DNA of 64,000 nucleotides from positions 682,001-746,000 of the forward strand of contig OY761615.1 in assembly GCA_963664845.1 (NCBI GenBank), read 5' to 3'. The position numbers and the translations under genes are program-made. Positions 8,511-17,666 of the stretch are shown here, in pieces (position 1 is the first letter of the stretch; each line of letters begins with the position of its first letter). The stretch comes from CAIYTF01 sp963664845 (lineage in GTDB: Bacteria > Bacteroidota > Ignavibacteria > Ignavibacteriales > Ignavibacteriaceae). Below the pieces are notes generated by a model. That model was not told where the DNA came from. It ran no database searches and worked only from the letters and a program-made list of their open reading frames with translations.

Positions 8511-9533
8511 TTAAATTCCAAATAACCAGAATGTCAGCAATGCAAAACTCTCCCGGAGTCGGTAGATGAATCCATGCTGGAGGTTTAATTTAATTTCAGC
8601 GCCGTACGTCTTTAACTTGAGATCATAAAATTTAGCAATTTCATTGATGCGCGGCTGGTGATAGGAGTCTGATATTACCGCGATTTTGTCTTTCCCGTAT
8701 TTCTCAATCAGGTGTTGTTTTATAAACCGCACCTGGTCGGTAGTGGATGAGGTTTTTTCTTCACTCAGGATATCTGTTTCCAAAAGAACGTAGGTACGTA
8801 AATAGCGATGCGCTACCTCTGCTTCACTCAATTCGCCGGGTGCATTGCCCCCCGTAACCATTATCCGTGCAATTTTCTTTGCTTGATAAAGTTCGATAGC
8901 CTTTTGCAATCGCGAAATCAGGATGGGGCTGGGTCTGTTCTGAGACCATACGGCCGCTCCAAGTACAACACCAACTTCGTAGGTGTTCTCATCACTCCCT
9001 GCAGCCGGAAGCTTCCATTGAAGAAGGAAAAGAAAAATCAATATCACGCCGCCTGTGGTTATTACGCAGGAATAGAGAAAGGAGCGGAAGAGGTGATTAA
9101 CGCTGCCATCCAAAATACCCAGCCAACAGTAGATAATGATGATGAGCTGTGTTATCTGATAGAGACTGAATAAGCCGCCAACAACAAGCCGTTTCGCCGG
9201 TTGATCAAGAAGGTACATGGTCGGGAACGGAACTGGAAACATAACAAGCAGTTTCCCAATAACCAGACCTATGGTGCCCACTATCAGCAGGCGCATGTAG
9301 ATCTTGTACACTTTGAAAAAAATTGACGGATTCTTTAGCCAAATGATCATCAAACTGAGAATGACAAATAATGCAGTCAGCAGGTTAATAAAGTTACCGG
9401 TATATTGCCAACGGAATTTTGTGATCGGGATTTCCTGATTATGATATTTGCAAAACAGCAAAAAAGCCAGGGCAGCCAATTCCAAGCCCAATAACTTGAA
9501 GAATTTTAAAGAGTTTCCGTTTTTTTTCGCCAT
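8511..9533 (-). CDS. YdcF/SanA-like DUF218 membrane protein
   Basis: 340 residues. The first 175 carry about five hydrophobic helices; the C-terminal part is a DUF218 domain (VVLGAAVWSQNRPSP, then SRLQKAIELYQ, MVTGGNAPGE, SEAEVAHRYL and ISDSYHQPR). This domain is found in ElyC, SanA and YdcF, which are linked to envelope integrity and undecaprenyl-phosphate or peptidoglycan metabolism; the biochemical activity is not settled. The extended membrane part is longer than in SanA. It stands alone on the minus strand, convergent in effect with nothing, and about 120 bases from recQ. Confidence 0.8.
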   Translation of the reverse strand: MAKKNGNSLKFFKLLGLELAALAFLLFCKYHNQEIPITKFRWQYTGNFINLLTALFVILSLMIIWLKNPSIFFKVYKIYMRLLIVGTIGLVIGKLLVMFPVPFPTMYLLDQPAKRLVVGGLFSLYQITQLIIIIYCWLGILDGSVNHLFRSFLYSCVITTGGVILIFLFLLQWKLPAAGSDENTYEVGVVLGAAVWSQNRPSPILISRLQKAIELYQAKKIARIMVTGGNAPGELSEAEVAHRYLRTYVLLETDILSEEKTSSTTDQVRFIKQHLIEKYGKDKIAVISDSYHQPRINEIAKFYDLKLKTYGAEIKLNLQHGFIYRLRESFALLTFWLFGI

Positions 9534-9667
9534 ACCAGGGTTCTAAGAGAGTTTCCGGTCAATAATTAACTAATAATTGCAGAGTTGAGGAAATCCCCGC
9601 ACTGCAATATGGTCAGAGAAAATCCAGCATCACAAATTTAGTAAAAAGTTGCGAAGTAACCCCCTAA

Positions 9668-9701
9668 AACCAAAAGAGCCCCGAAGAATTTCGGGGCTCT
9701 T
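9668..9701 (-). terminator. Rho-independent terminator for the Bat/YHS block
   Basis: A perfect 12-bp stem (9674-9685 with 9690-9701) and 4-nt loop, followed on the minus strand by a T-rich run. It lies just after the last minus-strand gene of the block. Confidence 0.85.
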
Positions 9702-9718
9702 AAACTTGCCGCAAAAAC

Positions 9719-10024
9719 CTATTTCTGTTCGGCTTTTTTATCAGTTTTGGTGTCGCATTCTTTTTTGCTTTTTGCGTCACACTCTTTTTTGTTTTTGCTG
9801 TTGCATGCAGCTGCTGCCTTCGCGTCACAACATGCATGGCTCTTTTTCTTTTTGTCTGCCTTTGCGACTTTATCTGCTTCAGGGGCAGCTTTGGTATCGG
9901 CTTTTTTCGCATCCTCGGGAACATTTACCGTAATGCGTGCAGATGATGCCGGCAAGGCATTTTTTGCAAAACCGGTTCCAACAAATAAACCAATAGAAAC
10001 AACGAGAACGATTATATTTTTCAT
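9719..10024 (-). CDS. small secreted Lys/Cys-rich protein with CDAKSKKE-type repeats
   Basis: 101 residues. It has an N-terminal signal peptide (KNIIVLVVSIGLFVGTGFA) and then a low-complexity Lys/Asp/Ala body. The C-terminal third has six cysteines in HACCDAKAAAACNSK and two ECDAKSK-like units, suggesting metal binding in the periplasm or on the surface. No family name is recognised. The gene before it in the same direction encodes a YHS-type metal-binding protein, 13 bases upstream, so the two are probably co-transcribed. It ends at a strong terminator. Function is unknown; a metal or redox role is an inference from the cysteines only. Confidence 0.6.
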   Translation of the reverse strand: MKNIIVLVVSIGLFVGTGFAKNALPASSARITVNVPEDAKKADTKAAPEADKVAKADKKKKSHACCDAKAAAACNSKNKKECDAKSKKECDTKTDKKAEQK

Positions 10025-10037
10025 TTACTGTTTTCCT

Positions 10038-10349
10038 TTATTCCGCTGATTTTTTCCATTTGCCGTCAGGGCCAATGTTCTTGATGTATTTTTCAGGATT
10101 CTTATTGAATTTCTCTATACATTTTTTGCAGCAGAGCGCATACGTTTTGTCTTTATAAGTCACCGTGACCGCATTTTTATCCAATTCTTCATTGGAAACC
10201 GCACATACTTTGTTGACCGGTTTTTTGTCAACAGCGATTTTAGTCTGAGCAACCTTTTTCTCTGCCATTTTTTTATCCTGAGCAAAGGAACTGTTAGAGA
10301 GACTGACCGCAAAGACCAAAGCAACGAAAACCACCAGAACTTTCTTCAT
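10038..10349 (-). CDS. secreted YHS-domain-like metal-binding protein
   Basis: 103 residues with a signal peptide (MKKVLVVFVALVFAVSL) and a C-terminal YHS-like domain: VCAVSNEELDKNAVTVTYKDK, then YALCCKKCIEKFNKNPEKYI. The C...CCxxC arrangement with the following FNKNPEKY is the YHS pattern found in copper or heavy-metal handling proteins. The ATG at 10349 was chosen because AAGGTGG lies at the right distance; the frame extends 13 codons further without a signal for initiation. It sits 56 bases downstream of batE in the same direction and 13 bases before the Cys-rich small protein. Confidence 0.75.
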   Translation of the reverse strand: MKKVLVVFVALVFAVSLSNSSFAQDKKMAEKKVAQTKIAVDKKPVNKVCAVSNEELDKNAVTVTYKDKTYALCCKKCIEKFNKNPEKYIKNIGPDGKWKKSAE

Positions 10350-10405
10350 AGACCACCTTTCCATTTGATATTTATAAGTAACACACAATAATATAAAACA
10401 CTTTA

Positions 10406-11158
10406 TCAGATTAATTCGATGCTGTTTTTTGTCACCCAGCCAACTTTCCCGTCATCAAGACGGATCTTATACCATAGGTCTTCCGTTTCTTCAACTTTGA
10501 CTTTTAGTCCTTCGTGAACAACGAACGCATCCTTTTCCGTTTGATTGGGCGCCACTTTTGCTCCGGTCACCTGGGTAATGATTACGCCAAAATCTTTCCG
10601 GGTGTCCGCCTGATAACGGATGAAGAGCAAAACTGAGCATAAAACGAGCAGCACAATTACGGGCAATTCAATGAGAGCATAAAGCTTCCTCCGTGAACTG
10701 GTCCCGCTTAAAAGAAACAGTATGGCAAACGTGGCAAACGTGACAAGCACTACAAAAACAACAATCGTCCATCCATCTGTTGAGAAAAGCGAAAGGATTG
10801 AATTCACCCACTTGTACAGGAAGAATTGCGGAGTCTGGTCAATCCGGTCCAATAGCTTGGCACGTGCCAGTTTCAAATTAAATGCAATATCATCATCTCC
10901 GGGAGCAAGGCGTATCCCCCTTTCATAGTTCAGTATAGCAAAACCAAGCTTTCCCTGTTTGTAATACGCGTTCCCCAAATTATAATAGATGTCCGGACTT
11001 GTCTGCCCGCTCTTAAGCACAGAATCATACTTCTCTATCGCAAGCTGATAGTTTCCGGCTTTATACGCAGCAACAGCATCACTGAACGTGCCTTGTGCTG
11101 CCAAACCGAAACCCGTGAATACTAAAAACCCTAAAACCAGCAGTGTCTTCTTCATCAT
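10406..11158 (-). CDS. batE: BatE: TPR protein with two membrane helices and an SH3-like end
   Basis: 250 residues. A signal peptide is followed by two TPR units (AVAAYKAGNYQLAIEKYDSV, then YNLGNAYYKQGKLGFAILNY) at about residues 24-90. Two transmembrane helices lie near 130-152 and 163-185, and a C-terminal SH3-like domain (VKVEETEDLWYKIRLDDGK) at 190-250. This is the BatE layout from Bacteroides, where bat genes were linked to aerotolerance, although the molecular role remains unclear. The start overlaps the stop of batD by 4 bases (ATGA), so translation is coupled. Confidence 0.85.
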   Translation of the reverse strand: MMKKTLLVLGFLVFTGFGLAAQGTFSDAVAAYKAGNYQLAIEKYDSVLKSGQTSPDIYYNLGNAYYKQGKLGFAILNYERGIRLAPGDDDIAFNLKLARAKLLDRIDQTPQFFLYKWVNSILSLFSTDGWTIVVFVVLVTFATFAILFLLSGTSSRRKLYALIELPVIVLLVLCSVLLFIRYQADTRKDFGVIITQVTGAKVAPNQTEKDAFVVHEGLKVKVEETEDLWYKIRLDDGKVGWVTKNSIELI

Positions 11159-13032
11159 GATTTTTTCCCTCCCAACAATTCAGCCTCAACGGAAACTATG
11201 AGGTTTATTGATTGGTCATAGAGTGGCTGCATTCTTCGCTCACGATCAGTAGCCGGAGCGAACCGGACAAATTCGCATTCTTCAAGTGCTTGTTTCAGCT
11301 TGTCCAAATTTTCAGTTGAGAGTTGATGAGTCGCCAGAATTTCAAAAATATTCTCGCGTGACAGTTCGGACTTGGGAATGGTAAATTTATCTTCCAGATA
11401 ACCGAAAAGCGCAGTGGAGATAGCCTGATAAAACTCATTGGTCTGGTTCAGTTTCAATGCCCTAGCTGCCGCTTTTAGACGTGATTTTGCCAGTTTCTCG
11501 GCTTTCCGGTTACGCAACCCAGCCATATCACCCAGCAATTGCTGTTCGCGGCGCTTTACGATGCCAACTCCCAAAACGGCAATAAGAGGCAAGGCAAACA
11601 GGCCCCATACCAAAGGCTTTTGAATTAGCCAGCTTCCTATAGGCTGCAAACGGGGTTCTTTTGTTTTTATATAGCGGATCTCCTGGTTAAGGAGCTTCAC
11701 ATCTTCTTTTGAAACTGAAGGGTTCGAGTTGGCATATTGCCCTTCCCCGTGCTCAACTTCAATTGTATAAGGTTGCGAGGAAACAGTCTCATAGGTCTTT
11801 TTTGAAGGATTGAAATAACTAAAATGAAGAGCAGGAATCTCAATCTTGCCCTCCGCGCGCGGTACCAACAGATAATCAAATGTCTTCTTTCCGCTGATCA
11901 CACCAGAACGGTTAATATCAACAGTGGTTTTCGGATCAAATTTATCCATCTGCGCGGGCAGGTTTATTTGCGGCGCATCCAGCAACGAAATATTTCCATT
12001 TCCGGATAGCGAAATACGCAACGTAACGGGATCATGCTGTTTTACTTTTTGCTTGTCAACCGTAACGTCCATTTTGAACGAACCGACTGCATTTGAAAAG
12101 TCCACAGGTTTCCGGTCATCCGGCAAAGCATGCGACTGAACTTTGACCGTGTTTGAAACTGCTTCGAACTCAACCATTTCCTGTTGCTTGAAAAACGGAT
12201 CATCGAAAAAGTCATCAAAAAAGCCCTGCTGTTTACGCTTCTTTTCCACAACAACTTTCAGTTTCAGCTTGAAAGGTGTTACATCCAGATTGCCTGATTG
12301 TGACGGGAACAGGGCCACTTTCTTGAGTACCACTGAATTATATGGCTTCCCGTTCAGCGTCTCACGCTGCAAGGTAAGCATCTGCGGCATTGCTATCTCT
12401 TCAGCCCAGAATCCCTGATAACTGGGTAACTTGCTCACCTGCGGCTGAGCTATTTGTAGCTGCGTGTAGAGTTTATAAGTGACGGTTACCTGTTCACCAA
12501 CATACGCGGTGCTTTTATCTGCAAAAGCTTTAATAAACACTTTGTCGGAAATCTGAGTAGATGAAGTTGAGCCACCGGTTGCTTGTCCACCTGCTGCATT
12601 GCCTCTGCTCGAGGTCTGCGCCACCTCAATGGTAATTGGCTGCGTTTTAACAGTTTTACCACCGACGACAATTGAAGCACTGCCAATAACAAACTTTCCC
12701 TTATTCCTTGCTATCAGACTATAAGAGAAGCTCTGCGATGAAGAGACCTGCCCATTTATGGAATTATAGGATGACGACTGGAAAGGCCCGCCCGCAACCT
12801 GAAAATCCTTAAAGGCCGGAGGTTGAAACCCGCTTAAATTGCCAATATTGGTTCCGGATAAGGTGAACGAAATCTGGAACGGTTCGCCAATACCAACGGG
12901 ATTCGCATTTACCTCGGCAGTGAATGATTGTGCTGAGAGTGGTACGTTGAGGGCGTAAGCTAATCCCAAAACAAGTAATACAACTGCAAAGAACCTTCCA
13001 CTTGGCGCTGTTATGGATTTTGAAAGTCTCAT
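11155..13032 (-). CDS. batD: BatD: secreted BatD-family protein with one C-terminal membrane helix
   Basis: 625 residues. A signal peptide leads into repeated beta-sandwich segments with the BatD hallmark QSFTAEVNANPVGIGEPFQI and the later YVGEQVTVTYKLYTQ. A single transmembrane helix lies near residue 480 (LFALPLIAVLGVGIV) and a helical cytoplasmic tail follows. BatD proteins are periplasmic partners of the BatA/BatB von Willebrand factor A proteins. Its stop overlaps batE, and its start lies one or two bases from the stop of batC. Confidence 0.88.
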   Translation of the reverse strand: MRLSKSITAPSGRFFAVVLLVLGLAYALNVPLSAQSFTAEVNANPVGIGEPFQISFTLSGTNIGNLSGFQPPAFKDFQVAGGPFQSSSYNSINGQVSSSQSFSYSLIARNKGKFVIGSASIVVGGKTVKTQPITIEVAQTSSRGNAAGGQATGGSTSSTQISDKVFIKAFADKSTAYVGEQVTVTYKLYTQLQIAQPQVSKLPSYQGFWAEEIAMPQMLTLQRETLNGKPYNSVVLKKVALFPSQSGNLDVTPFKLKLKVVVEKKRKQQGFFDDFFDDPFFKQQEMVEFEAVSNTVKVQSHALPDDRKPVDFSNAVGSFKMDVTVDKQKVKQHDPVTLRISLSGNGNISLLDAPQINLPAQMDKFDPKTTVDINRSGVISGKKTFDYLLVPRAEGKIEIPALHFSYFNPSKKTYETVSSQPYTIEVEHGEGQYANSNPSVSKEDVKLLNQEIRYIKTKEPRLQPIGSWLIQKPLVWGLFALPLIAVLGVGIVKRREQQLLGDMAGLRNRKAEKLAKSRLKAAARALKLNQTNEFYQAISTALFGYLEDKFTIPKSELSRENIFEILATHQLSTENLDKLKQALEECEFVRFAPATDRERRMQPLYDQSINLIVSVEAELLGGKKS

Positions 13033-13033
13033 A

Positions 13034-13771
13034 TTACCAATCCTTCTCAGTTTTTACACGGACCGCGGCTCGTTTACGTAACTTCTTCTGCAAATCCTTC
13101 TCGTTATCTTTAATGGCGTTAAGGAACTGTTCAGCCTGCTGCTTGCTCATCTTCGGCTGGGGCTTTGGCTGGTTCTGTTTATCCTGCTGATCCTTGTTTT
13201 GCTGATCCTTTTGATCCTGCTTATTGTCTTTTTTATCCTGCTTCTTGTCGTCTTTGTTCTTATCCTTGTTCTGATCCTGCTTGTTCTTGTCTTTATTATC
13301 TTTATTCTTATCGTCTTTGTTTTGTTTATTCTTGTTTTTGTTCTGGTCCTTCTTCATCTTATCAAGAGCAACTGACAGGTTATATTTGGTGTCTGCATCA
13401 TTTGGATTGGAGCGCAGAGCGTTTTTATAGGCCTCAATACTCTTTTCATAATCATTGGCCTTTAGTAAAGCATTACCCAGGTTATGATTGGCGCTGGCAA
13501 CTTCTTCCTTTGTTTTTGCCCTCTCCAGGGCCTTTTCAAAAGAAGCCGCGGCATCTTTATAATTGCCCTGCTTATACTGTGCAGCACCTAGATCAAAAGA
13601 CCCGCTGAACTTAGTTGAATCGAGAGAAAGACTTTTTTTGAATTTCTTTTCGGCTGATGAATATTCCTTGTCCTTATACTTCTCAACACCATCATTTATC
13701 AAATCGTGAAAAGACTGCGCCCGAAGCAGCGACACGCTCAGCAGAAACACCAGTGAAACTATTTTTCTCAT
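13034..13771 (-). CDS. batC: BatC: secreted TPR protein with a long Lys/Asp/Asn/Gln-rich tract
   Basis: About 245 residues. Signal peptide, then three TPR units (residues about 25-135; SFEKALERAKTKEEVASANH and NLGNALLKANDYEKSIEAYK are typical). A highly charged low-complexity tract of about 70 residues built from K, D, N and Q follows, then a short helical end. The ATG at 13771 has an excellent GGAGGAATAAGCTTT leader, while an upstream extension of the frame runs into batB. The tract is encoded by cttgtt/cttttt-type repeats on the plus strand and is prone to slippage. It likely acts as a protein-protein scaffold in the Bat complex. Confidence 0.85.
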   Translation of the reverse strand: MRKIVSLVFLLSVSLLRAQSFHDLINDGVEKYKDKEYSSAEKKFKKSLSLDSTKFSGSFDLGAAQYKQGNYKDAAASFEKALERAKTKEEVASANHNLGNALLKANDYEKSIEAYKNALRSNPNDADTKYNLSVALDKMKKDQNKNKNKQNKDDKNKDNKDKNKQDQNKDKNKDDKKQDKKDNKQDQKDQQNKDQQDKQNQPKPQPKMSKQQAEQFLNAIKDNEKDLQKKLRKRAAVRVKTEKDW

Positions 13772-13776
13772 AAAGC

Positions 13777-14823
13777 TTATTCCTCCCTCAGTTTCAGGAA
13801 AATTTGCAGTTTTCTGAACCACACCGACATTTTATCCGAAGTAAAAAACTCGGCAATTAAAAGCAGTATTGCGGGAATCAAAAAATAAAAATACTTGTCA
13901 TCATAATCGGTTATCTGCTTTGACCCGAATTCAGTCTTCTCAATTTTTTCGAGGTCACTGTAGATAGCTTTAAGTTCATCACCGGCCGGAGAGGAAAGAT
14001 AAAACTTACCGTTTGTCTCGTCGGCCATATGTTTTAAAATGTCCTGATCCAATTTGGTGAGAATGATACTCCCGTTCTGATCCTTCCGGTAATCCACTTG
14101 GCGTCCTGAACCGTCATATACCGGAATGGGAGCACCGTTTGGTGACGCCATACCTATTGAATAGATGGCAATACCTCGCGACTTTGCTTCGTTAATTCTC
14201 TTGTCTACGTCGCCTTCGTGGTCCTCGCCGTCGGTGATAACAATGATCACCTTTCTTGTCGGAGCATCAGCATCAAATGACCTGTTTGCCAGTTCAAGTG
14301 CCGAAGCCAATGCCGTGCCCGGTTCGGGTACCGAAGACACATCAGCCGCGGAAAGAAAAAGATTGGCTGCGGAATAATCAGACGTCAAGGGGAACTGCAC
14401 ATAGGCAGCTCCGGCAAATACAACAAGACCGACACGGTTACCTTGCAGATCTTTGATCAGTTCTCCTATCTCCCGTTTTGCCAATTCAAGACGATTCGGC
14501 TTTAAGTCCTCTGCCTTCATACTCAGTGAAACATCAAGACAGACAATAACATCTATTCCCTTCAGTTTCACGTCCTCAATACGGGTACCTATCTGAGGGT
14601 TGGCAAACCCGAGAACTATGCAGGCGAATGCAAGGATCGCGAGACCGGCTTTCACCCACTCTTTCACAAAACTCTTTTCGCCAATCAGGCGTCGGTAACT
14701 GTCACCGTCCGCAATTTTTTGCAGCGTTTTCTTTTTCCATAATGCCACAAGCACCACACCCACGACGAGGAGCGGTATTAATAACAGGAGATACAAATAA
14801 GCAGGATGTGCAAATCGAAACAT
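13777..14823 (-). CDS. batB: BatB: membrane-anchored von Willebrand factor A protein
   Basis: 348 residues. Two N-terminal transmembrane helices (about 5-29 and 58-78) precede a VWA domain with a complete MIDAS-type metal site (DVSLSM, about residue 97, then TSDYSAANL and ITDGEDHEG). A C-terminal membrane helix follows near 310-325. The two VWA proteins BatA and BatB are tandem paralogues; this one sits second in the operon, 14 bases after BatA. VWA domains usually bind protein partners in a metal-dependent way; the target is unknown. Confidence 0.88.
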   Translation of the reverse strand: MFRFAHPAYLYLLLLIPLLVVGVVLVALWKKKTLQKIADGDSYRRLIGEKSFVKEWVKAGLAILAFACIVLGFANPQIGTRIEDVKLKGIDVIVCLDVSLSMKAEDLKPNRLELAKREIGELIKDLQGNRVGLVVFAGAAYVQFPLTSDYSAANLFLSAADVSSVPEPGTALASALELANRSFDADAPTRKVIIVITDGEDHEGDVDKRINEAKSRGIAIYSIGMASPNGAPIPVYDGSGRQVDYRKDQNGSIILTKLDQDILKHMADETNGKFYLSSPAGDELKAIYSDLEKIEKTEFGSKQITDYDDKYFYFLIPAILLLIAEFFTSDKMSVWFRKLQIFLKLREE

Positions 14824-14837
14824 ACGTTATACTATTG

Positions 14838-15836
14838 TCAGGGTAATTTTCGTAAATAAAATTGTGAGAACACCAGTTCGGCCAGAAGCAGCAATCCCGC
14901 GGCCGCGGCCCAGGGATAGAATAATTCCTTCTTGTGCCGGTAACTGGTTGATGAAATTTTCGACTTCTCCAGCGCATCGATGTCGCTGTAAATTTCGCTA
15001 AGCTTGTCGTTACCAGTGGCGCGATAATACTTTCCGCCGGTCTCCGATGCAATCCGTTTTAAAAGCGGTTCGTCAATTTCAACCGGCATCATCTGATAGG
15101 AAATGCCATAGGGTGTCTGCATCGGATACGGTGCTGAACCAATGGTGCCAATGCCAATCGTGTAGACCCGAACACCGTAAACTTTGGCAAGCTCTGAGGC
15201 AGTGAGCGGATCGATCTCTCCGGCATTATTCACACCATCAGTCAATAAGATCACCACTTTGCTTTTGACTGTTGAGTCCTTGAGCCTGTTAATTGAATTG
15301 GCCAAAGCGTTTCCAATCGCAGTTCCGTCTTCAACCATACCGTTCTTAACTTCGCCCAGCAGGCTCTTGAGAACTTTATAGTCTACGGTCAATGGACACT
15401 GGGTAAATGCTTCTTTGGAAAAAATAACCAGACCTATCCTGTCATTTCTTCTTTCATCAATAAAATCGGCGGTTAGTTTTTTTGCAGCCTCAATGCGATT
15501 TGGTTTGAAGTCGGTTGCAAGCATACTTCCCGAAATGTCAAGCGCTATTGCAATGTCAATGCCTTCAGTATAAATATCTTCATTGCTGGTGAAGGACTGG
15601 GGCCTGGCAAGTGCTATGGTCAAACAAACAACAACCAGACAGCGGAGCACGATAGGAATATGTACCGACCGCTCCTTGAACGATTTCTTATATTGAACAA
15701 GAATATCAAATCGCGAAAAGATCATCGCCGATCCGGATCCCTTTTGCCTGCGCAAATAGAGCCAGATCATTGCCGGGATCACCAGTAAAAGCAAAAAAGC
15801 CCATGGATGTGCAAACGTCACGTTAAACAGTTTCAT
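14838..15836 (-). CDS. batA: BatA: membrane-anchored von Willebrand factor A protein
   Basis: 332 residues, clearly paralogous to BatB. N-terminal helices are followed by a VWA domain with MIDAS DISGSMLATDFKPNRIEAAK (about residue 95) and LLTDGVNNAGEIDP, and a C-terminal helix (AAAAGLLLLAELVFSQFYL). Its start overlaps the stop of the upstream membrane protein by 4 bases. It belongs to the same translationally coupled operon as moxR, the DUF58 protein and batB-E. Confidence 0.88.
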   Translation of the reverse strand: MKLFNVTFAHPWAFLLLLVIPAMIWLYLRRQKGSGSAMIFSRFDILVQYKKSFKERSVHIPIVLRCLVVVCLTIALARPQSFTSNEDIYTEGIDIAIALDISGSMLATDFKPNRIEAAKKLTADFIDERRNDRIGLVIFSKEAFTQCPLTVDYKVLKSLLGEVKNGMVEDGTAIGNALANSINRLKDSTVKSKVVILLTDGVNNAGEIDPLTASELAKVYGVRVYTIGIGTIGSAPYPMQTPYGISYQMMPVEIDEPLLKRIASETGGKYYRATGNDKLSEIYSDIDALEKSKISSTSYRHKKELFYPWAAAAGLLLLAELVFSQFYLRKLP

Positions 15837-16774
15837 TGCTGTGCCCCCTGAACATTGGCGCTCTGTTTGGACTGCTCAACAATTTTGTATGCAACTTCAT
15901 GCATGCGTTCATTGGTTTCAAACGGCGGAATATACTTGGCAAACTTCACCATGTCCGCCAGCGAAAGGAATTCACGCGTCAAATCGGCAACCACGGGACT
16001 GGATGCTCGTTTCTCCAGCTCATTAAGCGTTTCCGATGTCGTCAGTTTCAACGAATTGAAGCCGTAGCGTTTTTCAAAAAACTCACGGATTATCTCAGTG
16101 ATCTCGCTGTGATATTCTTTTATTTGGCTCTTCTGCCACAACTGTTTCTCTTCCAGTTCTTTCAGTTTCTTAAGAGTAAGTTGTTCAAGGGTCAAAATTA
16201 TTTCTGGTGCTTTCTTTTCACCCGGCTTCCGGTAATATTTCCAGTATATAAAGAACCCGACAGCTGCGAGAACAACTACAACCACAATCAGCAGCCACCA
16301 CCAGTTCCGTCTTACAAAAGAACCCTGGTTTTTCTCTGCCATTGGGTCCTTTACGTCTTTTATCTCCGCCGTGGTATCCACCTTAACGCGGGCGACCGAT
16401 AAGCTGATGGCGTTGGAAAGCGCGTACCTCACCGACGTATCACCCGCGACTGCATACGGAATCGCAAATGACTTTGAAAAACCATTGACCGAATCATATG
16501 CGGAAATAGTAAACGCATATACTTCTTTCACCTTTCCATCCTGCTGTGCAAAGGTCTTCACCGAATCAGAACTCAACACCTCGAACGGTTTGAGCGTATC
16601 CTGTAAATCGGGGAACATGATATGCGCAGTCTGAATGTGGATAACCTCGAAACGGAGCTTTACCGGATCGCCGATAACAAACTTCCCGGTGTCAATCCCG
16701 GCGGTAACTTTCACATCCTGTGAACAGAGGTGAACCGTGAACATGAAAATGAATACAAGAAATTTTTTCACCAT
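15833..16774 (-). CDS. Bat-operon protein with signal peptide and one membrane helix, no named family
   Basis: 313 residues. A signal peptide (FLVFIFMFTVHLCSQ) and a periplasmic beta-rich region of about 130 residues (KVTAGIDTGKFVIGDPVKLR) recall BatD-like folding. A very hydrophobic helix (WWWLLIVVVVVLAAVGFFIYW, given here as key residues WWW...FFIYW) lies near residues 158-180, with a charged cytoplasmic domain after it. Proteins of this shape (DUF4381-like) commonly stand between the DUF58 gene and batA. It overlaps the DUF58 gene by 7 bases and batA by 4. The family assignment is tentative. Confidence 0.7.
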   Translation of the reverse strand: MVKKFLVFIFMFTVHLCSQDVKVTAGIDTGKFVIGDPVKLRFEVIHIQTAHIMFPDLQDTLKPFEVLSSDSVKTFAQQDGKVKEVYAFTISAYDSVNGFSKSFAIPYAVAGDTSVRYALSNAISLSVARVKVDTTAEIKDVKDPMAEKNQGSFVRRNWWWLLIVVVVVLAAVGFFIYWKYYRKPGEKKAPEIILTLEQLTLKKLKELEEKQLWQKSQIKEYHSEITEIIREFFEKRYGFNSLKLTTSETLNELEKRASSPVVADLTREFLSLADMVKFAKYIPPFETNERMHEVAYKIVEQSKQSANVQGAQQ

Positions 16775-17658
16775 CGTTGTGCCCGTGTTTTGAAGAATCG
16801 TACTAATGGACGAAGATAGCCAAACTCATCTTTTTCATCTGTTGTTGCAAGCCAAACACTGTCAACCTTGCCCGCGGCAAACATTTTTTTGAGCGCCTGG
16901 GTCCTGCGTGGGGCAAGCATACGGAAAAGATATTGGAATGACGAATTTGATGCATCGACCATTCGCTCAGCACCGGTTTCCGGGTCACGGAATCGTATCA
17001 GCCCTGCTTTGGGAAACGCCGTTTCTTTTTCATCGTGAAGCACAATGCTCACCAGATCGTGCTTCCTGGAAACGATCTTCAACAACTGATCAAATCCGTC
17101 ATCAAGGAAATCCGAGATGAGGAATACAATGCTCTTGCGTTTGTTGACCGAGTTCAGGAATTCCAGAGCCTGTTTAATATTGGTCTCTTTGTTCTCGGGT
17201 GTGAAGCTGAGAATTTCACGAATGATGCGCAGCACGTGCGTTTTCTTTTTCCTGGGCGGAATATATTTTTCAATTTTATCCGTGAAAAGAATGCAGCCGA
17301 CCTTATCGTTGTTCTTAAGCGCCGAAAAAGCGAGTATGGCACTCAACTCCGCGGCTATTTCCATTTTGGACTTAGCCTTGGTGCCAAACTCCTGTGAACC
17401 GCTCATATCAACAAGAAGCATGAGCGTCAGTTCACGTTCCTCTTCGAATACTTTAACGAACGGATGGTCAAAACGCGCCGTGACGTTCCAGTCAATTGTC
17501 CGGATATCATCACCAAGCTGGTATTCCCGGACTTCGGCAAATTCCATTCCTCTCCCTTTGAATACCGAATGGTATTCACCGGAGAATATCTGGTTTACAA
17601 GACTGCGCGTGGCAATCTCGAGCTGGTGGACTTTTTTCAGTAATTCAGTTGACTTCAT
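16768..17658 (-). CDS. DUF58 protein, VWA-like partner of MoxR
   Basis: 296 residues. The DUF58 signature is clear: GMEFAEVREYQLGDDIRTID followed by WNVTARFDHPFVKVF and the acidic VDMSGSQEFG metal-site-like motif at about residue 95. DUF58 proteins are soluble or membrane-linked VWA-like partners of MoxR AAA+ ATPases. It lies 8 bases downstream of moxR and overlaps the next gene by 7 bases, so it is firmly part of the operon. Confidence 0.88.
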   Translation of the reverse strand: MKSTELLKKVHQLEIATRSLVNQIFSGEYHSVFKGRGMEFAEVREYQLGDDIRTIDWNVTARFDHPFVKVFEEERELTLMLLVDMSGSQEFGTKAKSKMEIAAELSAILAFSALKNNDKVGCILFTDKIEKYIPPRKKKTHVLRIIREILSFTPENKETNIKQALEFLNSVNKRKSIVFLISDFLDDGFDQLLKIVSRKHDLVSIVLHDEKETAFPKAGLIRFRDPETGAERMVDASNSSFQYLFRMLAPRRTQALKKMFAAGKVDSVWLATTDEKDEFGYLRPLVRFFKTRAQRW

Positions 17659-17666
17659 TGCTCAGA

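Noticed and set aside
9747..10049. 100-codon plus-strand frame over the Cys-rich protein gene
   Set aside because: It is the shadow of the minus-strand gene with signal peptide and leader; its Phe/Leu/Ser-rich content comes from the antisense of a Lys-rich protein.
13165..13608. 147-codon Cys/Tyr/Pro-rich frame opposite batC
   Set aside because: Antisense of the Lys/Asp/Gln tract of BatC; no independent support.
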